Shown here: positions 30,380-41,300 of the stretch, one piece after another
How positions within the stretch are numbered: position 1 is the stretch's first letter
Layout: every line of letters begins with the position of its first letter
Assembly (NCBI GenBank): GCA_030568195.1
Contig: JAJLTO010000019.1
Coordinates: forward strand, 124,001-188,000
DNA length: 64,000 nt
DNA from: Dipodascopsis uninucleata var. uninucleata
Taxonomy: Eukaryota > Ascomycota > Lipomycetes > Lipomycetales > Lipomycetaceae
Reading direction: 5' to 3'
The notes under the pieces: generated by a model
What the model was told of the DNA's origin: nothing
What the model saw: the letters and a program-made list of their open reading frames with translations, nothing else
Database searches by the model: none
Made by a program: the position numbers and the translations under genes

Positions 30380-32188
30380 TTACGAAGACCTCTCACAAAG
30401 CTGATACCACTCATCTGGCGGATTTAGAGAGGCAAATTTGTCTGGCTGAACACGGAATTGCATTAAGAGGCCAGCTTCCAAGTGCCATGAGATATGGCAG
30501 TGGAATGCCCACATACCAGGATTGTCCGCGATAAATCGAATAAGCATCCAGCCGTAAGGCTGCACTTGGACCGTATCTCTAAGAACGGGGTTATTGTGTC
30601 CAAGAGAAGCATAGTGTTTGTAAGGGAACATGCCACTACCACCGTCAATAACCCAAAACTTGTAGCCATGCAAGTGGAAAGGATGTGAACCGTCATCCAA
30701 ACTATTAATTAAAATATCGACAACAGATATATTGTTTCCTTCAGAAACAGTGATAACATACTGATTGTCGTCAAGAGAAGCATTATCAATGCCCTCTGTA
30801 AGTTCGGTGTAAAGCGTAGCATTACTTGCTGGGTACCAAGTTGTAGAGTTGAAATAGCCACGATCTCGCTGATAACCTTTAATAAGGAAAGCAGCATCAA
30901 GTCTAATAAAGATATCTGCGTCTGGTGGCTCCTGATGAATTTGTGGCACAAGCATAGTATTGTTAATACCCTTACAGAGCACATTAGCGACCTGATCCCA
31001 GGAATCAGTGTTTGTGGTTGTCACTTCCGCGTCCGTAGAGTTGATATATCTGGCAATACCTTTAACACCAGTATCCAAAATTGAATTCTCGGTCTTGAAA
31101 CAAAATTTATTAAGCTCTGCACGAACCCAGAAAGCAGTGGTATCCGGATTAGAAACGTTAGCAGTCATCAGAACAGAGTATCGCTGAGCAACTGCGACTG
31201 TCGTCTTATGGACTTCGACTGGATGGACAATGGTACCATCGGCCTCAATGACATATAAGAGATGATCGTCAATTGAAAAATCAATTTCCGCAAAACCTCC
31301 GGTGTTAATAACACGGAATCTGTAAGTTTTATTTTCTTCAAAATCAAAGGTTGCACGTAACGCCTGGTCTTGATAGCAGGTTGCATCTGGAGTCAACGAA
31401 CAGTTAAAGAAAGCACGGCCATTTATCAGGCCATTGTCAGGAACAGGCTCTGTGTTTTCGTTATCAGGAGCAAGATAAGCATCGACATAGCTAGAAGCAA
31501 CGTCATGGTACCAATCCTGGACCATGATAATTTGATCATAGTCATACAAATCACCGACAAGATCATCCTCCTCAGTGGAATGAACAACCAAAGGACCGAC
31601 TAGACCGTCTTGATATTGCGTGCCGAAGTGCGAGTGATACCAGTACGTGCCATACTGTCCTTCAACAGTAAAGTTGTAGGTAAAAGTCGATCCAGAAGGA
31701 ATTTCGCATTGAGTAATAGCATTGACGCCATCCATGAAGTTTGTTTGGTTTTGGTACAATCCGTGGAAATGGAAGGTGGTTGGACTTTCACCCTGGTTGT
31801 CAATATGTACTATCAGTCTGTCGCCATCATTTACTTCAATTAGAGGACCAGGAAACTGACCATTAATGACTGTCATTGGTCGTCTGTATCCATCGGGCCA
31901 GGCCTCGATGTCAGTGATGACGAATGTATATTCACGTGTCGTTGGGTCGGCTGACGAGTCCCAATCCTTCGAGACTAAGTAATCTGACATGTTTCGCCTC
32001 CAGTTCTCCGACAGAGAGTCCTTGATATCATCGTGCTTCTTCAGACCTAGACCAAGACCGAGACCCAGGCCAAGTGCGAGTGCAAGTACTACAAACAGAC
32101 CGAGAGCTAGGAGGCCGTAGAGCGTCTTTTTGCTTTGGCCCTTCTTAGGCGTTGTTGCGCTGGAGCTCTTCTCAACCAAGTCCGACAT
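30380..32188 (-). CDS. Laccase-like multicopper oxidase with N-terminal membrane anchor
   Basis: Oxidises phenols or metals and reduces O2 to water using four coppers. 602 aa, single exon. All four copper-binding motifs are present: HFHG (140-143), WYHSH (183-187), HPFHLHG (502-508) and HCHISWH (563-569), with Leu at the axial position of the type 1 site. Residues about 22-50 form one hydrophobic stretch (LGLFVVLALALGLGLGLGLG) after a basic, Lys-rich cytosolic N-terminus and with no cleavage site. The protein therefore looks like a type II membrane protein, unlike Fet3 (C-terminal anchor) or secreted laccases. Many NxS/T sites lie in the lumenal part. Substrate is undecided. Confidence 0.9.
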   Translation of the reverse strand: MSDLVEKSSSATTPKKGQSKKTLYGLLALGLFVVLALALGLGLGLGLGLKKHDDIKDSLSENWRRNMSDYLVSKDWDSSADPTTREYTFVITDIEAWPDGYRRPMTVINGQFPGPLIEVNDGDRLIVHIDNQGESPTTFHFHGLYQNQTNFMDGVNAITQCEIPSGSTFTYNFTVEGQYGTYWYHSHFGTQYQDGLVGPLVVHSTEEDDLVGDLYDYDQIIMVQDWYHDVASSYVDAYLAPDNENTEPVPDNGLINGRAFFNCSLTPDATCYQDQALRATFDFEENKTYRFRVINTGGFAEIDFSIDDHLLYVIEADGTIVHPVEVHKTTVAVAQRYSVLMTANVSNPDTTAFWVRAELNKFCFKTENSILDTGVKGIARYINSTDAEVTTTNTDSWDQVANVLCKGINNTMLVPQIHQEPPDADIFIRLDAAFLIKGYQRDRGYFNSTTWYPASNATLYTELTEGIDNASLDDNQYVITVSEGNNISVVDILINSLDDGSHPFHLHGYKFWVIDGGSGMFPYKHYASLGHNNPVLRDTVQVQPYGWMLIRFIADNPGMWAFHCHISWHLEAGLLMQFRVQPDKFASLNPPDEWYQLCERSS

Positions 32189-35100
32189 TGTGGATGCTTT
32201 TTTAGCACTAGCAGTATTCTGACAGATTCTGAGATTAAAGGAAGCTCGTGTGCCGTATGCTGCTATCCAGATATCTGAAGAGATAAGAAGAAAATCAATT
32301 ACGCAAGTAATTTCAAGCAGAGTCCTGATTTGATTTATAGACTTTAATTACTATATTAGAGAGTCTCAATTTCGATATTGCTTGCTGCTTAGTTGAACTT
32401 CACTAAGTGGAAGCCGAGAGATATGCAAAACGGCAAAAAATTTTCTTGTTTTTGCTCTGTTCGGTGGTCGTGCGAGAATGTGCTGTCTTTTGTATCGTAG
32501 AGCCTCAGGTAGAATACCTGAAAGTCTATGCGTAGAATGTCCAGGCTCTAGGTATGTAATGCTATAATTGATTCTCGCCTTGGTCTCTTCTTGCAAGCCA
32601 TTCTAGAGCGATTCCAAAGTCAAGGGCTAGATTCCGTCTGTTAAGCGGGTCTACGGGTCTCCAAATATGGTTCCATGTTGGCTGTCCTCGCCGTTTCCTT
32701 ATCCAATGCGAAAGTCTGCTGCCCTGTCAATTGCCTTTTGAGGATACTAGCTTGTGGTCCACTAGTGAGGAAATCAATTAGCTTGCATCGGCAGCAGAGA
32801 TGTCAGAAACTTTCACCTGTAGCCCACGCCTACGTGCCAGGACCTAATCGCGATATAACACCTTGGCCGGAGACGGCCATGAGCATTCTATTGCGCTGGA
32901 CGAAACGAGCAAAACATGGCTACCGGTCTACAGAGTCAGCAAGCAGCCTACGGTCGAGTCTCAGTAGAGTACTAGCTAGAGCGAGAGCAAAGGCATTGCA
33001 ATGAACACTGTAAACCAACTCGTGATATGTATATGCAAGGTAGAACAGAATCACGCACGAAAAACAGGCCTATCAGATTGCTTCTATATGCACACATGTA
33101 ACTATCAGCCGTCTTAAGGGTGCGGAAGCCAAAGTGGACCGCTAAACGTGATGTAATAGGCAAAGACTGGAAGTGTTGGAAGTTTGTAAACACTGCACGT
33201 GCAAAAACCAAGCGCCCAGAGAAGTTCCTGCGGCTTAAGCTTTTATTTCGAATTTCTTAGTCTCCCCAAGAGTTCTTAGCAACGGAATCTAAAGACGAAG
33301 TATGCTGAACCCTTAGACTAGCCGATGCCAGAATGGGCGTTAATGTGAGCTGCTCTGACAAATAGAAATCAAGGCATTATGCAGTTCTGGTAGTACTAGT
33401 ATCTGGCTAGTATCTGGCTTGCTTCTGTCTTACACTGTTGTATGTGAGGGGCGTTATGCTTATTTTTAATACTCAGTTTCGCTTTCTTCTTTGATTTATT
33501 GCTTAACTCGTCTCAAGCTTGTGTGTTATAATATAACTATTATAGTTTTATACTCGTTTTGGTTTTCACTCTCGCATTTCCATCTGCACCGTTCGCAATT
33601 TGTGACCACGCACTGCAGGGCGCTTTCGTCAGAGACAACAAAAGCAAATGGTTTAGAACCTATTTCCGGCAGCTGCGCACGATGCTGGAAACCCGTTCCT
33701 ATTCGATGGAGTGCCTCTAACTGGCGTTAGCTGCGAACGCTACTTTACTGAACTAAAGGCAAAGCGAAGATGCTTTCCGCAACAGTTCACGTGTCCGGCA
33801 CATCCAGCTATCTTAGAACGGTATTCACTTGACTGCATTGCGAAATGTCCAGATACAGTTTCAGTGTACAATGGGACAAGGAGCGCTTCGCAGTGGGCTG
33901 ACTACTGATATACGTAGTTGAATGTTTTACGTTGGGTCGCTCGTGCCCGGTTTCTTGGTGCCTGTGGTGCAGTGCATTGGCTGGATAGACACATTGTGTT
34001 CTTGCTACAAGCTTGCTCAGCTGCAGGAAATACATGCTGCTGCCAAGCAGCTCTGGCTGCCACTGCACTACTAGAAATACGCGCTTACGAGGAAGGTGGG
34101 TCGCATCCCGCAGATGCTGATATTCAGCGTTCAGCAGGACTGGGCGATCTGTTAGCAGGTGCGCGCTATGGGAGCGAGAAACTGAGTCCATATACGTACA
34201 TATCAGTAACGAAGACTATTATGGCGACAGTCGTGGCAAAACCCAGGAGTTAGCAGGTGCCATAGCCGCTAGCGCTGGTAATTATATGAAATAGCGAAGT
34301 ATGCTTGCAGTCTTCTCGTTATTAGTAGCAAGCATCGCGTGTACACTTGACTACCTTTGCCCTGCCGTATTTGTATGTGGCAGGCCGACTTTATCCATCC
34401 CAGGATGCAGTTGTATTGCATTTGCCAAATACCTTCAGTCCTCCCAGCTGCTAAATGCACGACAGAGTATGTTTCCTACTCTGCAATTCTAGCTGTTCTG
34501 TAGCGTACAAGTCCACCTCCAGCTCGCGCAGTGTCGTAACTCATGTCAAAAAAATTACAGGCTTGAAATAGAGTACGAGTCTCAAATCTTAAATGGACAA
34601 AGTTAAGCTACAAACTATGTTTAATATGAACGCAACATAACTCTTAATTAAAGTGTCCGAGTTTCTGCCTTAGTAAGTAAGCCTTACTTGTTATGGGTCG
34701 TTCGCTCCCACACTATCTTGTACCCTTTTTTGACTGTTCTCATGTTTTACAATGTAATTGACGTCGGCAGCAGACGAGCGAACCAGAAACGATCATGTGG
34801 CCACGATGGGTATTCAGACATCGCCCTCATGCTGCTAGTGAGACTCTGTCGCGTGCGAACCATCCAATGACATTAGCTACAATTATGCACCTGTCATACC
34901 AATAACCTGTCAGATAATGTGGATGCCGTCTGCTGGCTCTCTCGACTGGTTAGGATAACTAACGGCAATCATATCTACACAAAGCAGGCTAGTAGCAGAC
35001 CGGAAAAGTACCAATTGAAGTCCAATAAACATTATACCAAGTAGAATGTGTAATTCTATTAAGAGGAGAGCTAAAGTAGGGCAGGACTCGACACCAGTGC

Positions 35101-35224
35101 ATATAGCCCAAAAAAAATTATATATGAGTTCGCCAGCTGCCGCCTTTTGCTAATTCTCTTTTTTCCTTCTCTTGCATAGTAGTAGAAACATTTCCTATTT
35201 CTAGTCTATTAGCGAGAATTAAAA
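32189..35224. other. 3-kb divergent intergenic region with a GC-raised island and no gene
   Basis: This lies between the divergent oxidase and acid phosphatase genes. Frames of 60-127 codons occur on both strands (e.g. 33808-34191 -, 33918-34253 +) but overlap each other and match nothing I know. By eye, about 33.6-34.3 kb approaches 50% GC against about 35-40% elsewhere. The right end has a TATATATG box at about 35117 for the phosphatase. It may hold decayed coding DNA, a noncoding RNA or a long regulatory region. Confidence 0.4.
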
Positions 35225-36631
35225 ATGAAGTTCTCTTGTTCTTTCGCCGCTGTTTCTTTGGCCATGTCTGGCATGGGTGCTCTCGCCCAGAGCTCCTCTG
35301 CATACTTGACTCCAGTTTACTCTACTGTTGAGCCATCTGCCACAGAGATCTTCCAGGTTCAGGCTACTGCTGTTCCAGGTGAGATGACTTCATCTGTCAG
35401 TGGTAAGGCTTTCGACCGATTTATTGTCATCTGGCTCGAGAACATTGACTACGACGCTGCCGCTTCTCAGTCAGATCTTGCCTACTTGACTCAGTACGGT
35501 ATCCTCCTCGAGAACTACTTCTCCCTTACTCATCCTTCTGAGCCAAACTACATTGCCGCTGTTGGTGGTGACTACTTTGGAATGGACTCTGATGATTTCT
35601 TCCGAATTCCTTCTAATGTCTCCAACATTGTTGATTTGTTAGACACCAAGGGAATTTCCTGGGCTGAATATCAAGAGCATTCGCCATATCCCGGTTTTGA
35701 GGGCTTTAACTTCTCTAACCAGGACACTTTCGCCAATGACTACGTCCGCAAGCACAATCCGTTGGTCATCTACGACAACGTCGCCAACAATGCTACTCGT
35801 TTGAAGAACATCAAGAACTTTACTGACTTCTACAATGATCTTGAGAACGAGAAGCTCCCACAGTGGATGTTCATTACCCCTAACATGACCAACGATGGTC
35901 ATGATACTACCGTCGATGTTGCTGGTGCCTGGACTCGATCATTCCTTACTCCTTTGATGAACAACTCTTACTTCATGGACAACACCCTTGTTCTTGTTAC
36001 TTTCGACGAGAGTGAGACATACACCATCCAGAACCACGTCTTCGCTCTTCTTCTCGGAGGTGCCGTTCCTGATGATCTTAAGAACACCACTGACTCTGGA
36101 TACTACAATCATTACTCTGAACTTTCTACTGTTGAGGCTAACTGGGATTTGCCACATCTTGGACGTGGTGACTTTGATGCCAATCCATTTTCTATTGTAG
36201 CTGATGCTGCTGATATCACTGTTCAGTCTTACGACTTCTCTAATGTCTTCAACAACAAGTCCAGACCAGGATTCTACAACGATGACACTATCCCAATCCC
36301 ACCACCAAATGTCACTGCTATTAACAGAAACGGTAGACCAATCTTGGATAGTATCAAGTCTGTCTGGGCTGCCGAGTATTCGTCAGTTGCCTCCACTGAG
36401 CCTCTGACTGATGCAGAGCCACTTACTTTCTCTGTTGCGCCATCTTCAACTAGCAGTGTCGACGCTACTCTCACCACCTCTGTTGCCACTACTGCTACTT
36501 CCGATAGCACCTCTACTTCTGTTAGTTCTTCCTCTGCTTCTGCCACCTCTTCTTCTGCTGCAGCTGCAGGTGTTGCCGCCCCAATCACTGGTGTTATTGC
36601 TGGTCTTGGTATGCTTTTGGCTATTTTCTAA
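35225..36631 (+). CDS. Secreted/GPI-anchored acid phosphatase (phosphoesterase family)
   Basis: 468 aa. The signal peptide MKFSCSFAAVSLAMSGMGAL ends near AQ at 21-22. A phosphoesterase (PF04185-type) domain follows: FDRFIVIWLENIDYDAAA, YFSLTHPSEPNYIAAVGGDY, WAEYQEHSP, WMFITPNMTNDGHDTTVDVA and VLVTFDESE, as in fungal PhoA-like acid phosphatases. About nine NxS/T sequons are present. The last 75 residues are Ser/Thr/Ala-rich and end in a hydrophobic tail (GVIAGLGMLLAIF), a GPI-attachment signal. Codons are strongly biased to the preferred set, more than most neighbours, implying high expression at the cell wall or surface when phosphate is scarce. Confidence 0.92.
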   Translation: MKFSCSFAAVSLAMSGMGALAQSSSAYLTPVYSTVEPSATEIFQVQATAVPGEMTSSVSGKAFDRFIVIWLENIDYDAAASQSDLAYLTQYGILLENYFSLTHPSEPNYIAAVGGDYFGMDSDDFFRIPSNVSNIVDLLDTKGISWAEYQEHSPYPGFEGFNFSNQDTFANDYVRKHNPLVIYDNVANNATRLKNIKNFTDFYNDLENEKLPQWMFITPNMTNDGHDTTVDVAGAWTRSFLTPLMNNSYFMDNTLVLVTFDESETYTIQNHVFALLLGGAVPDDLKNTTDSGYYNHYSELSTVEANWDLPHLGRGDFDANPFSIVADAADITVQSYDFSNVFNNKSRPGFYNDDTIPIPPPNVTAINRNGRPILDSIKSVWAAEYSSVASTEPLTDAEPLTFSVAPSSTSSVDATLTTSVATTATSDSTSTSVSSSSASATSSSAAAAGVAAPITGVIAGLGMLLAIF

Positions 36632-38301
36632 GCGTAGTGCTCTGAAGAAATGTAATTCTGGAATTTACCTGAGAATTTTTTAAAACTTTTTTAGACTTCT
36701 GATTGAGATTTAATATTTTTGTAATGTGGCCATAATCTAATATAACGAAAATTCGTCTTTTCTTTTCTCATAATTTATGCTACTGTATCTGTACTTGAGC
36801 GTTCCTAAATATTTAGCACTAAAAGTAATAGATTTCTGGTTTACGGTGATTATTATTATTACTAGATTATAGGTCAATGGAATTCTTTTTTAAAGCAGCT
36901 TTAACGGGAATGTAGTAATTTAGCGTATTGCGGAGAGAGAGACAGAACAAGCATAATCACCGGTTATTAAAGCATATAAAAGCGCACTGCCGAACAGTTC
37001 GCTGTCGGAAGCTTATCTTGGCCGTATCCTTTGTAGGACAGTTCAGTTTTATGCTATTGATGGCAGGCTACTCAAAAATCTCTGCTGAAGTAGTAATAAT
37101 TGTAAGATAAGCGATTGTACACGCGTTCCAGACCGTGAACAGAATTTTTTCCGAGCTATCGTCTCGCGCGTATTAAAAAGGGATCTGGCTAAATCTAATC
37201 TCATCTTGTGAGAATGCCGTGAGGTCAGAATATTTTAGAACAAAGTTGCACCGCATTGGCCTGCTATCTTATAAGACCTCCCGAGCTGTTAGTAGTATAT
37301 CTATACTATTTGGCTCTAATACCAAGCCATCGACTTCAGTAGTACGACTTCTTACTATTTATCGTCGACGCCTCCGTCATGTAATCCCCATTCTCACAAT
37401 TCGAGTCTTGCCCTTTATATAGCATCCAATCCATAAACGACCCGAGGACGCGCAAGCTGCCTTAGTAATATACACTTTAATATGCAGTAGGCGTTCATAT
37501 TCTATCATGACCTGGCGATCATAGAAACTTGTTGCGCCGCATACGACAAAAAACTTCCCATACTATACAAGTGGACGGAGATACTGTAACAGCAGACCCG
37601 ATAAACTGCACATTCTCTTGCGCTCTGGGGCTTGGCTTTTTAGTGTATGTAGATGCATAGATATACTGACATACAGGCTTCCATTTATATCTCTACGGCT
37701 ATCTGATAATGCGAAATCTTGCATTCGAACTGCGGATTTAACTATATAGCGAAGCGGAAGGAACAAACAATATATCTCTTTATCTGACAGTGCGCTACGC
37801 AATTCTTTCCTTTTCTGGACAAAGGTGCCTTATCGGGAAAGTAGCATTGGTAAAAATTAAAAATTGTCAGGGTCTCGTATAAATCGCAATACTGTAGGGT
37901 TTGAGAGGCGCGTGGAGAGACTCGATTTATAAGGTATTAAAAATATCTCCAACCGACCGCTTGCTTGGTTACTCCATATATCTATTAGTCATAGAGACTG
38001 TGTTGGTACACTAAACAAGTATATATCATAAGAAGGTGGTTTGACAGACTGGACAGGTTTCTAGTTAGTGCTCTAGCTGATGCTTGGGAGCACGAAGTGA
38101 TACTTGCTATCGTATAACATAACGAGTGTCGACGTGACATAGGCTTTGTAAAATATACTGGAAATCGTATTTCTCGTCTGTCGAATACGACGACAGATTT
38201 TGGGCGTACGAAATTTTCTTCAGTGCTTTTGGTTTGAAATATAAATATCTCGTATCAGTACGGTGTCATTTATCTGCTTGCTATTTTACATCTATTTTAA
38301 A
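36632..38301. other. 1.7-kb intergenic region upstream of YOR1
   Basis: 3' flank of the phosphatase and a long promoter for YOR1. Only short unsupported frames; no tRNA or repeat seen. Confidence 0.4.
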
Positions 38302-41300
38302 ATGGGAGTGGCTGCTAATGACAGATCAAATGACGTTCTTGGCAGGGTAGAATCTCAGGTAGACGATGAACCGACTAATGTTGTTGAGGAGGGTTTTCCC
38401 GACAGCGTTAAGTCAGCCGAACAGCAGTCGTCTTTTTTAACAGCAGAGTCGTCATCAGAGCCCTCTATTTTGTTCCAGAAGACCTCAAATGTGACCCACT
38501 CCAATAGTCATGTTAATAAGGTGCTGGAAAATGTCTCCGAGCAGTATCTGCAGACCTGGCCGCGACCAAAACGTAATATATTCCAGTGGCTGTTCTACTA
38601 CATCAACTTTTTTTATCCTGCTGATCCTCCTCCCATACCTGCCAGGTCGCCTCCTTCCTCCGAGGCGAAGGCAAATATACTGTCGAGGTTAACATTCTTC
38701 TGGATGAATGGACTGATGCGTACAGGTTATGCTCGTCCCATCCATGAGAATGATATTCCTGAGCTGGAGAATTGGCGATCAGCGAAGGTTATGACTGATG
38801 CGTTTCTTGAAAACCTAGACAAGCGTACAAAAAAGGGCTCTAAGGGTCCTCTTCTTTGGGCGCTTATCGATACTTTCACCTTTGATGCAGCTTGGTCCAT
38901 GTCATGTCGTGTGATCGTTGACGTGCTTCAAATGACTTCCCCACAACTCTCGCGGAAAATCATCTACTTCGTAGCTGATTCCTATGAAGGTATTCATAGA
39001 CCTATCGGTCATGGTGTTGGCATGGTGATTGGCCTCACTGTAATGATTCTTACGGCTGCTCTTCTACAGCAACAATATTTTTATTCTAGCGGTCGTTTCG
39101 GATCTCACACTCGAACTGTTCTTATAAATTCCTTGTACAGAAAGTCACTCATGCTCTCTAACCGCTCTCGAGTCGACTATACGAACGGCAAAATTACCAA
39201 TTTGATGTCGACCGATACGTACAGAATTGAATTCTGCACTATGTTCATAGAACACCTTTTTGATGCTCCTGTACCTCTTGGTATATGCTTGGTTCTATTG
39301 ATCGTCAATATCGGCGTATCATCTCTATGTGGGTTTGCCCTTCTTGTCTTGGCAACACCGATCTTGGGTATGCTCGCACGCGTTATTACTAAAAGGCGTA
39401 CTCTATCTATTATCTTTACAGATTCTCGTATTCGTCTGATGCAAGAGCTTTTGCAGTCTATGCGAGTTATTAAATTCTTTTCTTGGGAAGATGCCTACAT
39501 TGAGAGAATCTCACTTGTTCGCTTTAAAGAAATCAAAATAGTTAGGTTAATGCTGATTCTTCGCTCTGGCATCTTTGCACTGGCCATTACAGTTCCTGTC
39601 TTTGCATCTATGATCTCTTTTATTGTTTTATCGGTGACAGGGCATAACATGGATCCTGCTAAGGTTTTTGCTTCTTTGTCTTTGTTTAATTTGCTCCGAA
39701 TACCTCTCATGCTCTTGCCGATAGGTCTGACAACTGGTATCGATGCTTATGTTGCCGCAAGGCGAATCCAAAATATGCTTCTTGCCGAGGAGATGCAAAC
39801 TTCTGTTAACATTGACACATCATTGCCAGAGGCTATTCGTGTTGAAAACGCATCCTTTATGTGGGAAGTATCGAAGCCTGAAGAAGATGAGAAAAAACCT
39901 GGCTCGAAGGCTCTATCCAAAAAAGAGCAAAAGAAAGCGAATCAGCTAAAAAATGAGAAGCAAAAGAATGGCGCTAATGATGATACTGAAAAGACCACGG
40001 AAGAAGCTGTCGAAAGTTTATCACTGAAAAATTTGAACTTCACCGTTAAGAGAGGTGAACTTATTGTAATCACTGGTTTCATTGGCTCAGGTAAGACTTC
40101 TCTATTAGCATCCTTGGTGGGCGAGATGCGTCAAACTGAAGGATATGTTGCAATGGGTGGAAAGATCGCATATTGCCCTCAGCCATGGATTCAGAATGCT
40201 ACTTTAAAAGAAAATATTCTTTTTGGGCAAGAATTCGACCAAACCCGTTACGAAGCGGTACTCTCGGCGTGCGCTCTGGAACAGGATCTCAAGGTACTGC
40301 CTGCTGGTGATGATACCGAGATTGGCGAGCGAGGCATCAATATCTCTGGTGGTCAGAAGTCACGTATTACACTGGCACGAGCTGCATACTATAAGTCTGA
40401 TATAATTCTTCTTGATGATGTTCTCTCTGCTGTAGATTCGCATGTTGGTCGCCACATTATTCTGAAGTGCATTTGTGGCTTCCTTTCTGACAGGACCAGA
40501 CTATTAGCTACACATCAGCTCCATGTTCTTCCGCACGCAGATAGAATCATTTTCATGGATGGCTTAGGAGGACTTAAGATTGGCAGATATGATGAACTTT
40601 TGGAAAGTGAACCAAAGTTTGCCGAACTTCTAACATATGCATCCTCAAATAATGAAGAAGAAGTATCTGAAGACATTGATGATGCGACAAAGGTTGAATT
40701 ATCTATTAAAGATGAAAAAACAGAAGAATTAATCACAGAAGCTGTTACGGCTGCTCCTGAAGCTGAGGCGGATCCTGAAGAGGACTCTGTGGCAGATGAA
40801 ACTGAGTTGAAACAGAGTTCAGGTACGCTCATGAAAGCCGAAGAGAAACAGACAGATAATGTTTCGTGGAAGGTCTATATGGCATATTTTAGAGCTGGAG
40901 GAGGAAAGTATCTTTCCTGGTCTGTTGCTCCACTTGTAGTCATGGTAGCTGTTCTTGCTGCAGGTGCCCAAATTATGACTGGTCTTTGGCTTTCTTATTG
41001 GACACAAGATAAATTCGACAGATCCCGAGATTTTTATATTGGTCTCTTCGTAGCTTTAGGTGTTATTTGTGCAATGCTTTTCTTCCTTCTGGGATGGACA
41101 ACAACAATGGTTGGTTGTAGAGCCTCTGTTACCATGAATATGGCTGCTGTTGACAGAGTAATGCATGCGCCTATGTCCTTTTTCGATACAAACCCTCTTG
41201 GTCGAATCATCAATAGATTTTCGAATGATGTAGAATCTATGGATAACACTCTGGTTGATGCATATCGCCAGTATCTAATTACTGCGACTGGTATTGGTGG

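Noticed and set aside
33808-34253. Overlapping 127- and 111-codon frames on opposite strands taken as a gene or element remnant
   Set aside because: Neither has a family motif, and they are mutually exclusive. No terminal repeats, target-site duplication or polymerase/integrase motif was seen, so no mobile element is claimed.
37219-37260. Thirteen-base match TTGCACCGCATTG shared with about 43.18 kb
   Set aside because: Dozens of chance 13-mer matches are expected in 64 kb; no longer similarity surrounds it.
37700-37760. Possible tRNA from a TTCGAA-containing T-arm-like segment
   Set aside because: The flanking bases do not form the T stem, and no anticodon arm or acceptor stem can be drawn.
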